Shown: positions 1 through 9,944 of the stretch, in pieces
Numbering within the stretch: the first letter of the stretch is position 1
How the letters are laid out: each line of letters begins with the position of its first letter
Origin: an uncultured Alistipes sp.
GTDB lineage: Bacteria > Bacteroidota > Bacteroidia > Bacteroidales > Rikenellaceae
Direction: 5' to 3'
NCBI GenBank assembly: GCA_944321945.1
Contig: CALUNE010000014.1
Coordinates: forward strand, 1-55,979
Length of the DNA: 55,979 nucleotides
Program-made: the position numbers and the translations under genes
The notes under the pieces: generated by a model
Told to the model about the DNA's origin: nothing
Seen by the model: only the letters and a program-made list of their open reading frames with translations
Database searches by the model: none

Positions 1-208
1 GCAGATCTACTTCCGGCAGAAATAACCGCGTTGGCTCTCCGGAACGCCGCACCGGCCCGAAAAATCCGGCGCCGACAATCCCTCTAAATCCCCCTTTGAA
101 AAGGGGGACTTTTTATTTCGGGCGTCCCGATGCAGATCTACTTCCGGCAGAAATAACCGCGTTGGCTCTCCGGAACGCCGCACCGGCCCGAAAAATCCGG
201 CGCCGACA
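1..208. repeat. 77-bp perfect direct repeat pair (1-77 and 132-208)
   Basis: The 77 bases at 1-77 recur exactly at 132-208, 131 bp apart. Between the two copies is a short hairpin (90-107, CCCCC TTT / AAA GGGGG) of the kind found in dispersed intergenic repeats. No gene covers the stretch. The first copy starts at the window edge, so the array may extend to the left. The role is unknown; it looks like an intergenic repetitive element rather than coding DNA. Confidence 0.85.
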
Positions 209-241
209 CGGGCAAAAGGGCTTTCCGGAAAGCATCCCGAC

Positions 242-279
242 AATAAACGAGGCCCCTCACCGGAGGAGCCTCGTTTATT
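242..279. terminator. Hairpin terminator downstream of the acyltransferase gene
   Basis: AATAAACGAGGC (242-253) pairs perfectly with GCCTCGTTTATT (268-279), a 12-bp stem with A/T-rich flanks on both sides. It lies 26 bp past the stop of the leftward acyltransferase gene and could work in both directions. Confidence 0.75.
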
Positions 280-304
280 CGTCTGTCTGCAACCGAGGGG
301 AGAG

Positions 305-1441
305 TCAACGACGCGTCAAAAAACGACGCGTCAACCACCGCCGCATCGGTTCGTCATATACTTTCAGCACCAGCCGGGCCAACAGAATCACACCCACAAA
401 CAACCCGGCCGCCACGGGCCATGCTTTTGCAAACGGAATCGCTTCACCGCTCCATAACCAGGCGAAAAAGAGATACAAGAATGGATAATGGATCACATAG
501 ACCGGATAGGAGATGTCTCCGAGGAACATGCAGATCCGGGAGGTGCACCGGTCAGTAGCCCGGCCCGAGGCGCCGAGCCATACCAACAGCGGAAACAGTA
601 CCACGACACACAACGTATCATAAAGACCATTCCACTGCGGCATCGAGCCACTCCCCACATAAGGAAGCCCCAACAGCAAGACAATCGCCGCCGCACAGAT
701 CCAGAAGGCTCCGCGTACCGCCACGGGGCGGAAAATCCGCGACAGAAGAAGCCCCATCGGGAAAGCGAACAACAGCCGCAGCAGACCGCCCGGCAGGTTG
801 TTGCCCGCGAGCGACCATCCGACACCCAGATGTCCGTATCCCGAACCATTTCCCAGAGCGAAAGCCGCCAGTCCGAGGCCCGCCACGGCGACGAAGCCCG
901 CCAGCCAACGGGTCGGAAGACGCCGCAGAAAGAGCAGATAAAGAAGGTTGCCGAGGTATTCGAAGAACAAGGACCAAACGGGACCGTTGAGCGGATACAT
1001 CTCGCCGTTGCCCCGCACCTCGGGCGCAGAACCCGGCACGGCCGGGATCAGGAACAGATGCAGCACGAGGGCCAGCACCACGGCCGGAATGGCAACCTGC
1101 GTACCGTCCCACTGCACACGCCCCTGCAAACAGAAAGTCACGACACCCAAAACCGCACCGAGCACCACCATCGGATGCAGACGGATCAGACGCCGCTTGA
1201 CGAATCCTCCCAGCGTAAGGGTCCTCCGCCGCCAGCGGTCATCGTAGGCATAACCCACCACGAAACCCGAGAGGATGAAGAAGAAATCGACGGCCAGATA
1301 GCCGTGATTGAAACGCTGGTCGACGGGGCTCGTCGCGAAACCCTCGAAAAGATGGTACCAGATGACCACCAGCGCCGCCACACCGCGCAGACCGTCCAGC
1401 AGTTCGTAGTGCGGTTTCGAATCCGCAAAGGAGGCGGACAT
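305..1441 (-). CDS. Acyltransferase family 3 membrane protein
   Basis: This is an integral membrane O-acyltransferase (Acyl_transf_3/OafA type), a family that moves acetyl or other acyl groups onto sugars of envelope glycans or secondary products. About ten hydrophobic segments are visible. Near the N terminus the family's Arg-x10-His signature is intact (LRGVAALVVIWYH), followed by the 'FFFILSGFVVG' segment. I chose the ATG at 1441, giving MSASFADSKPHYELLDGLRG, because family members begin just before this motif. An in-frame upstream start at 1534 would add 31 residues of low-complexity sequence and begin 11 bp after the helicase stop. The gene follows the helicase on the same strand and ends in a strong hairpin. 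The acyl acceptor cannot be told from the sequence. Confidence 0.85.
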   Translation of the reverse strand: MSASFADSKPHYELLDGLRGVAALVVIWYHLFEGFATSPVDQRFNHGYLAVDFFFILSGFVVGYAYDDRWRRRTLTLGGFVKRRLIRLHPMVVLGAVLGVVTFCLQGRVQWDGTQVAIPAVVLALVLHLFLIPAVPGSAPEVRGNGEMYPLNGPVWSLFFEYLGNLLYLLFLRRLPTRWLAGFVAVAGLGLAAFALGNGSGYGHLGVGWSLAGNNLPGGLLRLLFAFPMGLLLSRIFRPVAVRGAFWICAAAIVLLLGLPYVGSGSMPQWNGLYDTLCVVVLFPLLVWLGASGRATDRCTSRICMFLGDISYPVYVIHYPFLYLFFAWLWSGEAIPFAKAWPVAAGLFVGVILLARLVLKVYDEPMRRWLTRRFLTRR

Positions 1442-1545
1442 GCGGTTCGCTCCGAGCGGCTCGGACGACGATAGGCTGCAGGTCGTGGTCGAGGGGGTCA
1501 TCCGAAGAGGCGTTTCGAAGTGTGGAACAGGCATCGGCAGGTCAT

Positions 1546-3060
<1,515 letters not shown>

Positions 3061-3447
3061 AATTTCGTATCTCTCTTAAATCTTCTTGTCAAACAACCGG
3101 ATGTCGGCAATCGTCGTGCCGCCATCGCATCCATTTATCCTGTTCGAAGCCCCGTCTGGACTCCGCCTTATAATATTAAATACGTATTCATTTCCCGGGA
3201 ACAATGACTTCCGCCGGTTTTCTCCGGCTCCTTCCCTGCCCGTCGATCCATCTTGTCAGATCCGCCCACGGCATCTTCCATCCTTCCTCCCTCAAAGGCC
3301 CCTTCCGGTCCTTCCGGTCCTTTTAGTTCCTCGATCCCAGCCGGCCTCTTCGGTTCCTCGATCCCAGCCGGCCCCTTCCGGTCCTTCAGCCCTTCCGGCC
3401 CCTTCAGCTCCTCAATCCCAGTCGGCCTCTTCCGGGCCCCTCCGGTC
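3061..3447. repeat. Spacer with degenerate 27-bp tandem repeats
   Basis: The 387-bp space between the miaB stop and the helicase start holds no gene. Its right half is a degenerate tandem array with a 27-bp period. The core GTTCCTCGATCCCAGCCGGCC occurs at 3326-3346 and 3353-3373, a diverged unit at 3380-3400, and GCTCCTCAATCCCAGTCGGCC at 3407-3427. Because 27 is a multiple of three, the minus strand reads as nine-residue repeats, but that frame has no recognisable protein. The left half is AT-rich. Confidence 0.8.
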
Positions 3448-4797
3448 TCAGAGGGCCTCGCCAAAGAGCGTGGCGGCCGTACAGCCCGTAATGCGCACCC
3501 GGACGTATTCACCCACGCGGTGGTCGCCCCGGTCGAAGACCACCACCTTGTTCTGCGACGTACGGCCCGACAGCTGATCGGGATTGCGCTTCGACTGCCC
3601 TTCGACCAGCACCTCAAACTCATGTCCGACGTCACGACGGTAGCTCTCCAGCCCCAGTTCGTTCTGCAGGGCGATGATCTCCTGCAGGCGCCGCGACTTG
3701 ACCTCCTCGGGCACGTCGTCGCCCAGGTGTTTCTGGGCAAAGGTCCCCGGACGCTCCGAATACTTGAACATGTAGGCGAAATCGTATCCCACCTCGCGCA
3801 TGAGCGACAGGGTCTGACGATGCTCCTCCTCGGTCTCGCCCGAGAAGCCGGCGATCAGGTCCGTCGTAATCGAGCAGTCGGGCATGTAACGCCGGATGGC
3901 CGCAATACGGTCGAGGTACCATTCGCGCGTGTACTTGCGGTTCATGCGTTCGAGCATCGACGTGGCGCCCGACTGGGCCGGCAGGTGGATCGAACGGCAG
4001 ATATTGGGCATCGAGGCCATCGTCTCGAGCAGGCGGTCGCTCATGTCCTTGGGGTGCGACGTGGCGAAGCGCACGCGCAGCAGCGGCGAGATCGAGGCCA
4101 CCCGACGCAGCAACTCCGGAAAATCGACGTCGCCCGTGCGATATGAATTGACATTCTGGCCCAGCAGCGTCACCTCGCGATAGCCGTTGTCGAAGAGGCT
4201 TTGGGCCTCGGCCACGATGGTCGAGGCTTCGCGGCTGCGTTCGCGGCCCCGCGTATAGGGAACCACACAATAGGAGCAGAAGTTGTTGCAGCCGCGCATG
4301 ATCGCCACAAAGGCGCTCACCCCGTTGCGGTCCAGCCGCACGGGGGCAATCTCGGCATAGGTCTCCTCGGTGGAGAGCAGCACGTTGACCCCCTTTCCGC
4401 CCGCTTCGGCCTCGCGCACCAGGCGCGGCAGGTCCCGGTAGGCATCCGGTCCGGCCACGACATCCACCCCCGTCGGTCCGTCGAGCAGCTTCTCGCGCAG
4501 GCGTTCGGCCATACAGCCGATGATGCCCACGACCAGTCCCGGATGGGTCCGGCGCAGACGTTTCATCTCGGCCAGCCGGCCCCAGATGCGCTGTTCGGCA
4601 TTGTCACGGATCGAGCAGGTATTGATCAGAATGACGTCCGCCTCCTCCGGGCGGTCCGTATAGACATATCCTTCATCCTGCATCAGCGAGACCACGATTT
4701 CCGTATCGCCGACATTCATCTGGCATCCGTAGGTCTCGACAAAGAGTTTTTTCCCCTCGCCCTGGAGGGGTCGCAATGTATTCGTATTTATTTCCAT
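3448..4797 (-). CDS. miaB: tRNA-2-methylthio-N6-dimethylallyladenosine synthase
   Basis: MiaB adds a methylthio group to C2 of i6A37 in tRNAs reading UNN codons, using radical SAM chemistry in the cytosol. The UPF0004 domain has its three cluster cysteines (GCQMN C25, NTC C61, GC C95, counted from the start used here). The radical SAM motif CNNFCSYC carries C170, C174 and C177. Later family motifs LLGQNVNSY, HLPAQSGA and DLIAGFSGET are present, and the C-terminal TRAM domain runs to the end. I chose the ATG at 4797 (MEINTNTL) because a purine-rich GGAAAAG stretch precedes it; an in-frame ATG ten codons upstream at 4827 is possible. The 449 residues match the family. Low-complexity spacers flank both ends. 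Confidence 0.95.
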   Translation of the reverse strand: MEINTNTLRPLQGEGKKLFVETYGCQMNVGDTEIVVSLMQDEGYVYTDRPEEADVILINTCSIRDNAEQRIWGRLAEMKRLRRTHPGLVVGIIGCMAERLREKLLDGPTGVDVVAGPDAYRDLPRLVREAEAGGKGVNVLLSTEETYAEIAPVRLDRNGVSAFVAIMRGCNNFCSYCVVPYTRGRERSREASTIVAEAQSLFDNGYREVTLLGQNVNSYRTGDVDFPELLRRVASISPLLRVRFATSHPKDMSDRLLETMASMPNICRSIHLPAQSGATSMLERMNRKYTREWYLDRIAAIRRYMPDCSITTDLIAGFSGETEEEHRQTLSLMREVGYDFAYMFKYSERPGTFAQKHLGDDVPEEVKSRRLQEIIALQNELGLESYRRDVGHEFEVLVEGQSKRNPDQLSGRTSQNKVVVFDRGDHRVGEYVRVRITGCTAATLFGEAL

Positions 4798-4906
4798 CGT
4801 TTTTTCGTCTTTTCCGGGCAGTCGCACCGTCGGGGGAAGATCGGATTTCTACCGGAAGAGAACCGTTGTCCGGATCATCCGACAGCTTCCTTGCCGTTCC
4901 GCGTCA

Positions 4907-5064
4907 CCGGTTCGGGTCATTTCCGCTTCCGCTCCTTTCTCTTCCTCCGCCCCCCGGTTCGGGTCATTTCCGCTCCGGTCCTTTATCCTTTTAACCTTTC
5001 CCCGGCCCGAGCCATTTTGGCCCCGGTCTTCCAGCTTCCAGCTTCCTCCCCCCCCCGGCTCGGG
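4907..5064. repeat. Degenerate repeats and G9 tract between miaB and yitT-like gene
   Basis: The 267-bp spacer 4798-5064 has no gene. It contains a near-exact 21-bp repeat beginning CCGGTTCGGGTCATTTCCG at 4907-4927 and 4954-4974. More diverged copies follow, and a related CGGCTCGGGCTATTCGG runs into the last codons of the neighbouring gene. A run of nine C (5048-5056), read as G9-AG on the transcript strand, lies 9 nt past the stop codon of the YitT gene. Confidence 0.7.
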
Positions 5065-6054
5065 CTATTCGGCCTGAATCTGGTTCTTGTCCGGGAACTG
5101 CTTGAAGCCCTCGCCGAAGGTTTCGTAGGCATCCGTCACCACGACGAAGGCCCGCGGATCGATCTCCCGAATGCGGTTCTGAACCACGTGCACCTCCTTG
5201 CGGCTGATGACCAGAAAGATCACGTCGCGCGACTGGTCGGTAAACATGCCCTTGCCCTTGAGATAGGTGGCTCCGCGCTCCAGATCGTTGATGATGAACT
5301 GCTTGATCTCCTCGTGGTGGTCGCTGATGATGAAGAGCAGCTTGTCGTACGAAGCTCCGTCCAGCAGGTAGGCCACCACCCGCGACGAGATGTAGATCGT
5401 CAACAGCGAATAGAGCGTCAGCATCCAGCCGTTCGACGAGGCCTCGCCCGTTCCGAGTCCGAAGCCGATCACGGCCAGACCCGACAGCACGACAAATCCG
5501 TCGGCCAGAAAGATGCCCGTCGAGAACTTGATCCCGGCAAATTTCTGCAGCAGCATGCCGACGATGTCCGTACCCCCCGTGGTGGTCTGCTGCCGCACGA
5601 CGATGCCCTGCCCCACACCGATGGCCACGGCCCCGATGATGCAGGTCAGCAGCAGATCGTCCGACAGATCGAGGCGTCCGCCCAGCATCAGCGACGGATC
5701 AAGCGATTCGACCGCCTCGGGCGTCGGATAGATCAGCCGCGTGAGGATGTTCATGAAGCCCGGCGTGTAGAGCGCCGCCAGCACCGTCCGCGTGCCGAAC
5801 CCGCCGCCGAAAACCAGCATCGCCGTAATCATCAGCGGAATGTCGAACATGTAGCCGAAGGTTCCCACCTGAATCGACGGGAAAATGTTGTGAAGCACGA
5901 TACCCATACCGTAGACACCGCCCGGCACGAAGTTGTAAGGGTTGATGAACAACACGAAACCCGCGCCCATGATCGAGCAGCCCAGAAAAATCAGGAACCA
6001 CGAACGCCACCACGCCCACGATCCCATCGGTTCGAGTAAAGCCTTTGTATTCAT
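5065..6054 (-). CDS. YitT family membrane protein (DUF161/DUF2179)
   Basis: A multi-pass inner-membrane protein of the YitT family, whose function is not established. The N-terminal two thirds holds five to six hydrophobic segments, with the family's glycine-rich stretches NPYNFVPGGVYGMGIV and QTTTGGTDIVGMLL. The C-terminal part (about residues 240-329) is the soluble DUF2179 domain with the typical VHVVQNRIREIDPRAFVVVTDAYE ending, split here only for description. The 329 residues are close to family size. A TATCTTTG box lies 20 bp upstream of the start on the minus strand. The gene is divergent from plsY. Confidence 0.88.
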   Translation of the reverse strand: MNTKALLEPMGSWAWWRSWFLIFLGCSIMGAGFVLFINPYNFVPGGVYGMGIVLHNIFPSIQVGTFGYMFDIPLMITAMLVFGGGFGTRTVLAALYTPGFMNILTRLIYPTPEAVESLDPSLMLGGRLDLSDDLLLTCIIGAVAIGVGQGIVVRQQTTTGGTDIVGMLLQKFAGIKFSTGIFLADGFVVLSGLAVIGFGLGTGEASSNGWMLTLYSLLTIYISSRVVAYLLDGASYDKLLFIISDHHEEIKQFIINDLERGATYLKGKGMFTDQSRDVIFLVISRKEVHVVQNRIREIDPRAFVVVTDAYETFGEGFKQFPDKNQIQAE

Positions 6055-6073
6055 ACGTTTTTTATTGAGTGTA

Positions 6074-6160
6074 CAAAGATACGAAATTCTTCGGATTTAC
6101 GCCCATCCTGTCGCTTTTTTGCGTTGCAGGTTCCGAAACCGGATTTTTTTGCTATATTTG
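6074..6160. promoter_or_regulatory. Divergent -7 boxes between yitT-like gene and plsY
   Basis: On the minus strand TATCTTTG (6081-6074) precedes the YitT gene; on the plus strand TATATTTG (6153-6160) precedes plsY. Both match the Bacteroidota -7 consensus TAnnTTTG. Convincing -33 TTTG elements at 19-21 bp were not found for either. The string GTGTACAAA-n-ATACGAA around the leftward box is repeated almost exactly at 11225-11241 in front of another leftward gene. Confidence 0.55.
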
Positions 6161-6187
6161 CATAAACAACCAAACGCCGAAAACGTC

Positions 6188-6970
6188 ATGATTCTGACCA
6201 TCTATACCGCTACCACCATGATTATCATCGCCTATCTGCTGGGCTCGATTCCGAGCGCCGTGTGGATCGGCAAGAAATACTACGGTATCGACATCCGCGA
6301 ATACGGCTCCAAAAACGCCGGCACGACCAACATGCTCCGCGTCCTGGGCAAACGGGCCGCCGCTCCGGTCTTCGCCCTCGACTTCCTCAAGGGATTCGTC
6401 GCCGTGACGATCGTCGAACTCATGCAGTACGACGACCTGATCGGCGCCAACGACCTCATCAACCTCAAGATCGGAGCCGTCTTTGCCGCCGTCCTGGGCC
6501 ACATCTTCCCGATCTTCGCCGGTTTCCGCGGCGGAAAGGGCGTCGCCACGCTCGTCGGCGCCGTCACGGGCATCTATCCCCCCGTGGCCCTGCTCTGCTT
6601 CGGCGTGTGGCTCGTCGTGTTGATGATCTTCCACTACGTCTCGCTGGCCTCGATGGTCGCCGGATGCTGCTTCCCGATCTTCACGCTCATCTCCCCGAAG
6701 GTCAACGGATCGACCTCGTTCGTGGTCTTCTCGTTCGTCATCGCCATCCTGCTGATCTACACCCACCGCAAAAACATCGAACGGCTCAAGGCCGGCACCG
6801 AATCGAAAATCTATATCTGGAAGCCCCGACGCATTAAGGTCGACGGAGCCGCCCCGTCCGGTCCGCAATCCCCGGTCAGTCACACACCCGGGAAAGCCAC
6901 CGCAAACGAAACAGCCGCCCCGGCCTCGGAACCGAACAGGGAAAAAACACAACAGGCGCAGAAGAATTGA
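6188..6970 (+). CDS. plsY: Acyl-phosphate:glycerol-3-phosphate acyltransferase
   Basis: PlsY transfers the acyl group from acyl-phosphate to glycerol-3-phosphate, the first step of phospholipid synthesis, at the inner membrane. Signature segments are visible in order: GSIPSAVWIGK (about residues 19-29), GSKNAGTTNMLR (40-51), GFRGGKGVATLVG, and a C-terminal THRKNIERLKAGTE. Five or so hydrophobic helices separate them. At 260 residues it is longer than the usual 200, the excess being a Pro/Ala/Glu-rich tail of about 50 residues after KIYIWKP. The ATG at 6188 was chosen because the protein then starts directly at the first membrane helix; the open frame continues 82 codons upstream without family similarity. 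Confidence 0.93.
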   Translation: MILTIYTATTMIIIAYLLGSIPSAVWIGKKYYGIDIREYGSKNAGTTNMLRVLGKRAAAPVFALDFLKGFVAVTIVELMQYDDLIGANDLINLKIGAVFAAVLGHIFPIFAGFRGGKGVATLVGAVTGIYPPVALLCFGVWLVVLMIFHYVSLASMVAGCCFPIFTLISPKVNGSTSFVVFSFVIAILLIYTHRKNIERLKAGTESKIYIWKPRRIKVDGAAPSGPQSPVSHTPGKATANETAAPASEPNREKTQQAQKN

Positions 6971-7109
6971 GGTGAAGAAGGAGATCGCCTGAAAGACCCG
7001 GACGCACAGGCTGCAGCATGAAAAACAAACACATGCACCGGACCGCCAATCCGCGCAGCCCGAAGAATCGAAACAAACCGTTCCCAGTCGAACCCGAAAT
7101 ACCTACTTC

Positions 7110-8810
7110 ATGTTACAGGAAAATCTGCTGAAGATATACGAAAAGAGTTTTCGCGAAAACCGCGAAATGTCGGCCCTGACCGACTACTTCAAAAACGAGA
7201 CCTTCTCCTATTACGAGATGGCCAAGGAGATCGCCAAACTCCATCTGCTCTTCAAAAAGGCCGGCATCAAACAGGGCGACAAAATCGCGCTGATCGGCCG
7301 CAACAACCCCCGATGGTGCATCACCTATCTGGCCACGATCACCTACGGCGCCGTCATCGTCCCCATTCTGCAGGACTTCACCCCGGCCGACGTCATCCAC
7401 ATCATCAACCACTCGGAAAGCCGGCTGCTGTTCCTGGGCGACAACTTCTGGGACGTCATCGAAGAGGACCAGATCCGTCAGATTGAGGCCGTCTTCTCGC
7501 TGACGGACTTCCACGTCATCTACGAACGCGACGGAAAGTCGCTCACCAAGTTCCAGCGCGACATCCTCAAGAACTACCGCTCGAAATACCCCCGCGGATT
7601 CAGCGTCAACGACATCAAATATCCCGACGTGCCGAACGACCGCGTCATCCTGCTGAACTACACCTCCGGCACCACCGGATACTCCAAGGGCGTGATGCTC
7701 ACGGTGAACAACCTCACCGGAAACGTCGTCTTCGCCATGTCGGCGCTCAACACCCAGACCGGTCAGCTCTACTTCCAGCGCGGCGGCCGCACGCTGTCGT
7801 TCCTGCCGCTGGCCCACGCCTACGGCTGCGCCTTCGACTTCCTGGCGCCGATGGCCGTCGGCGGACATATCACCCTGCTCGGAAAGATCCCCTCGCCGAA
7901 GATCCTCATCGAGGCCATGGCCGTCGTCAAGCCCACGATCATCTGCTGCGTGCCGATGATCCTCGAAAAGGTCTACCGCAAACAGGTGCTCCCGATGCTC
8001 GAAAAGGGCCCGATGTCCATCGCCATGAAGATCCCGCTGCTCAATACGGCCATCTACTCGGTCATCCGCAAGAAACTCATGGATGCCTTCGGCGGCAACG
8101 TCTCGATCTTCATCGTCGGCGGAGCCCCGATGAACCAGGAGACCGAATCCTTCCTGCGCAAGATCCACTTCCCGATCACGATCGGATACGGCATGACCGA
8201 ATGCGCTCCGCTCATCAGCTTCGCCCCCGACAACGAATTCAAGCAGTCGTCGTGCGGCCGCTACCTCAAGGGGCTGCTCGAGGTGAAGATCGATTCGCCC
8301 GACCCGGAACACGTCGCCGGCGAAATCATCGTCCGCGGCGAACACGTCATGAAGGGGTACTACAAGAATGAAAAGGCCACCGAAAAGGTCCTCGACCCCG
8401 ACGGATGGCTCCATACGGGCGACATGGGCACGATGGACCCCGACGGCACGCTCTACATCCGCGGCCGCTCGAAGACGATGATCCTCTCCGGAAACGGCCA
8501 GAACATCTATCCCGAAGAGATCGAGGACAAACTCAACAACATGTATCTGGTCCTCGAATCGCTGGTGCTCGACACCGGCAACGGACGCCTCAAGGCACTG
8601 GTGGTCCCCGACTACGAACAGGCCGATGCCGAAGGCATCGACAAGACCGACCTGCCGCAGATCATGCAGCAGAACCTGCAGGAGCTCAATACGCAGCTGG
8701 CCGCCTACGAACGCGTGGCCGACATCGTGATCTACCCCACCGAATTCGAGAAGACCCCCAAGCGCAGCATCAAGCGCTACCTCTACGAACCGTCGCTGCT
8801 CAACAAATAG
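7110..8810 (+). CDS. AMP-dependent long-chain acyl-CoA synthetase
   Basis: A member of the ANL superfamily that activates a fatty acid to acyl-AMP and then to the CoA thioester, most like FadD15-type long-chain ligases. The P-loop motif TSGTTGYSKG (about residue 187), the FLPLAHAYG segment, the adenine-binding YGMTE, the GWLHTGD motif and the hinge GRSKTMILSGNGQNIYPEEIE are all intact, so the enzyme should be active. The C-terminal catalytic lysine region KTPKRSIKRYL is also present. The 566 residues are normal. It follows plsY by 139 bp on the same strand, so the two lipid genes may be co-transcribed, and it ends in a terminator hairpin. Confidence 0.92.
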   Translation: MLQENLLKIYEKSFRENREMSALTDYFKNETFSYYEMAKEIAKLHLLFKKAGIKQGDKIALIGRNNPRWCITYLATITYGAVIVPILQDFTPADVIHIINHSESRLLFLGDNFWDVIEEDQIRQIEAVFSLTDFHVIYERDGKSLTKFQRDILKNYRSKYPRGFSVNDIKYPDVPNDRVILLNYTSGTTGYSKGVMLTVNNLTGNVVFAMSALNTQTGQLYFQRGGRTLSFLPLAHAYGCAFDFLAPMAVGGHITLLGKIPSPKILIEAMAVVKPTIICCVPMILEKVYRKQVLPMLEKGPMSIAMKIPLLNTAIYSVIRKKLMDAFGGNVSIFIVGGAPMNQETESFLRKIHFPITIGYGMTECAPLISFAPDNEFKQSSCGRYLKGLLEVKIDSPDPEHVAGEIIVRGEHVMKGYYKNEKATEKVLDPDGWLHTGDMGTMDPDGTLYIRGRSKTMILSGNGQNIYPEEIEDKLNNMYLVLESLVLDTGNGRLKALVVPDYEQADAEGIDKTDLPQIMQQNLQELNTQLAAYERVADIVIYPTEFEKTPKRSIKRYLYEPSLLNK

Positions 8811-8827
8811 CTTCGGCACCCGCCCCG

Positions 8828-8857
8828 AAAAGCCCGGTTTTCAAATTCCGGGCTTTT
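8828..8857 (+). terminator. Terminator after acyl-CoA synthetase
   Basis: AAAAGCCCGG (8828-8837) pairs with CCGGGCTTTT (8848-8857) and continues into a T run. It lies 17 bp after the stop codon. Confidence 0.85.
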
Positions 8858-8861
8858 TTGG

Positions 8862-8869
8862 TATCTTTG
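8862..8869 (+). promoter_or_regulatory. -7 box immediately before the sensor kinase start
   Basis: TATCTTTG at 8862-8869 matches the Bacteroidota -7 element and ends only 4 bp before the ATG at 8874. A transcript from it would have almost no leader. No good -33 element is seen; the region overlaps the preceding terminator. Confidence 0.45.
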
Positions 8870-8873
8870 AGCC

Positions 8874-9944
8874 ATGAGAATCTCCCGAAAACAAGCCATC
8901 GGCGAAAACCTGCTCTACGTGATGGTCTGGTCGGCGATCATCCTGGTCCCGGTCCTCAACTCGCAGATGATGTCCGAGATGCACGTTAACCTGGAAAACG
9001 TGCTGATCGCCTGGCGGCAGATCGCCCCCTACCTGGTCATCTTCGTCATCCACAACACGATCCTCGCCCCGCGCTACATGCTGCGGCACAAGTACGGCAA
9101 GTATCTGCTGAGCGACCTGGCACTGATCATCGGCGTCTTCTGGCTCGTGCAGATCTACGAGAAACACCTGGCCGACAACCTCATCGCACAGACGAGCATC
9201 AACGTCTCGGAAGCCTACCGCCAGGCCTCGTTCTCGAATCTGGAGATCTACTGGAACATCGTGCTGGGATTCTTCATGACCGGCGCCAACACCGGCATCA
9301 AGCTCATCTACCAGTCGATGCGCGACGAACAGCAGATGGAAGCCCTCAAGCGTCAGAACCTCCAGGCCGAGATGGATTATCTGAAGTATCAGATCAATCC
9401 GCACTTCTTCATGAACACGCTCAACAACATCCACGCCCTGATCGACATCGACGCGGAATCGGCCAAAAGCGCCGTCATCGAGCTCTCGAAGATGATGCGC
9501 TACGTCCTCTACGAATCGGGCCACGAACTCATCTCGCTCAACAGCGACATCCAGTTCCTAAAGAACTACATCGAACTGATGCGCATCCGCTACACGGACG
9601 ACGTGGACATCCGCGTGGACTACCCGCGGGGGCTGCCCGAACAGGTGCAGATTCCGCCGCTGCTGCTAATCGTCTTCGTCGAGAACGCCTTCAAGCACGG
9701 CATCAGCTACAACCACCCCTCGTTCATCCGCATCCGCATCGAATACGCCGACGGAAAGGTCTACGCCACGATCGAAAACAGCCGCCATACGGCTCCCGAC
9801 CGGCAGCATCCCGTCGGCATCGGCCTCGAAAACGTCCGCAAACGCCTCTCGCTGATCTACGGCGAAAAGGGCTACCTGCTGGAGATCCGCGAGGCCGAAA
9901 CGACCTATACCGTCCACCTCGAAATCCCCACGCTCCATGCTTAA
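8874..9944 (+). CDS. LytS/YehU-type sensor histidine kinase
   Basis: A membrane sensor kinase of the His_kinase (PF06580) family, paired with the LytTR regulator that follows. Three to four hydrophobic segments occupy residues 13-145, followed by a short coiled stretch. The phospho-acceptor is H177 in YQINPHFFMNTLN. The ATP-binding HATPase_c domain shows the N box ENAFKHG and the G box GIGLENVRKRL. The 356 residues are typical. Its stop overlaps the next start by 8 bp (ATGCTTAA), so the pair is translationally coupled. The signal sensed cannot be inferred. Nothing suggests it controls the glycan locus 16 kb away. Confidence 0.93.
   Translation: MRISRKQAIGENLLYVMVWSAIILVPVLNSQMMSEMHVNLENVLIAWRQIAPYLVIFVIHNTILAPRYMLRHKYGKYLLSDLALIIGVFWLVQIYEKHLADNLIAQTSINVSEAYRQASFSNLEIYWNIVLGFFMTGANTGIKLIYQSMRDEQQMEALKRQNLQAEMDYLKYQINPHFFMNTLNNIHALIDIDAESAKSAVIELSKMMRYVLYESGHELISLNSDIQFLKNYIELMRIRYTDDVDIRVDYPRGLPEQVQIPPLLLIVFVENAFKHGISYNHPSFIRIRIEYADGKVYATIENSRHTAPDRQHPVGIGLENVRKRLSLIYGEKGYLLEIREAETTYTVHLEIPTLHA

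Noticed and set aside
3168-3740. Leftward frame with nine-residue GIEELKGPEG-like repeats
   Set aside because: It is the translation of the 27-bp DNA repeat and then overlaps miaB out of frame; no independent sign of coding.
7113-8819. 568-codon leftward frame over the acyl-CoA synthetase
   Set aside because: Exact antisense of a gene with intact ANL motifs; His/Asp/Val-rich shadow translation with no domain.
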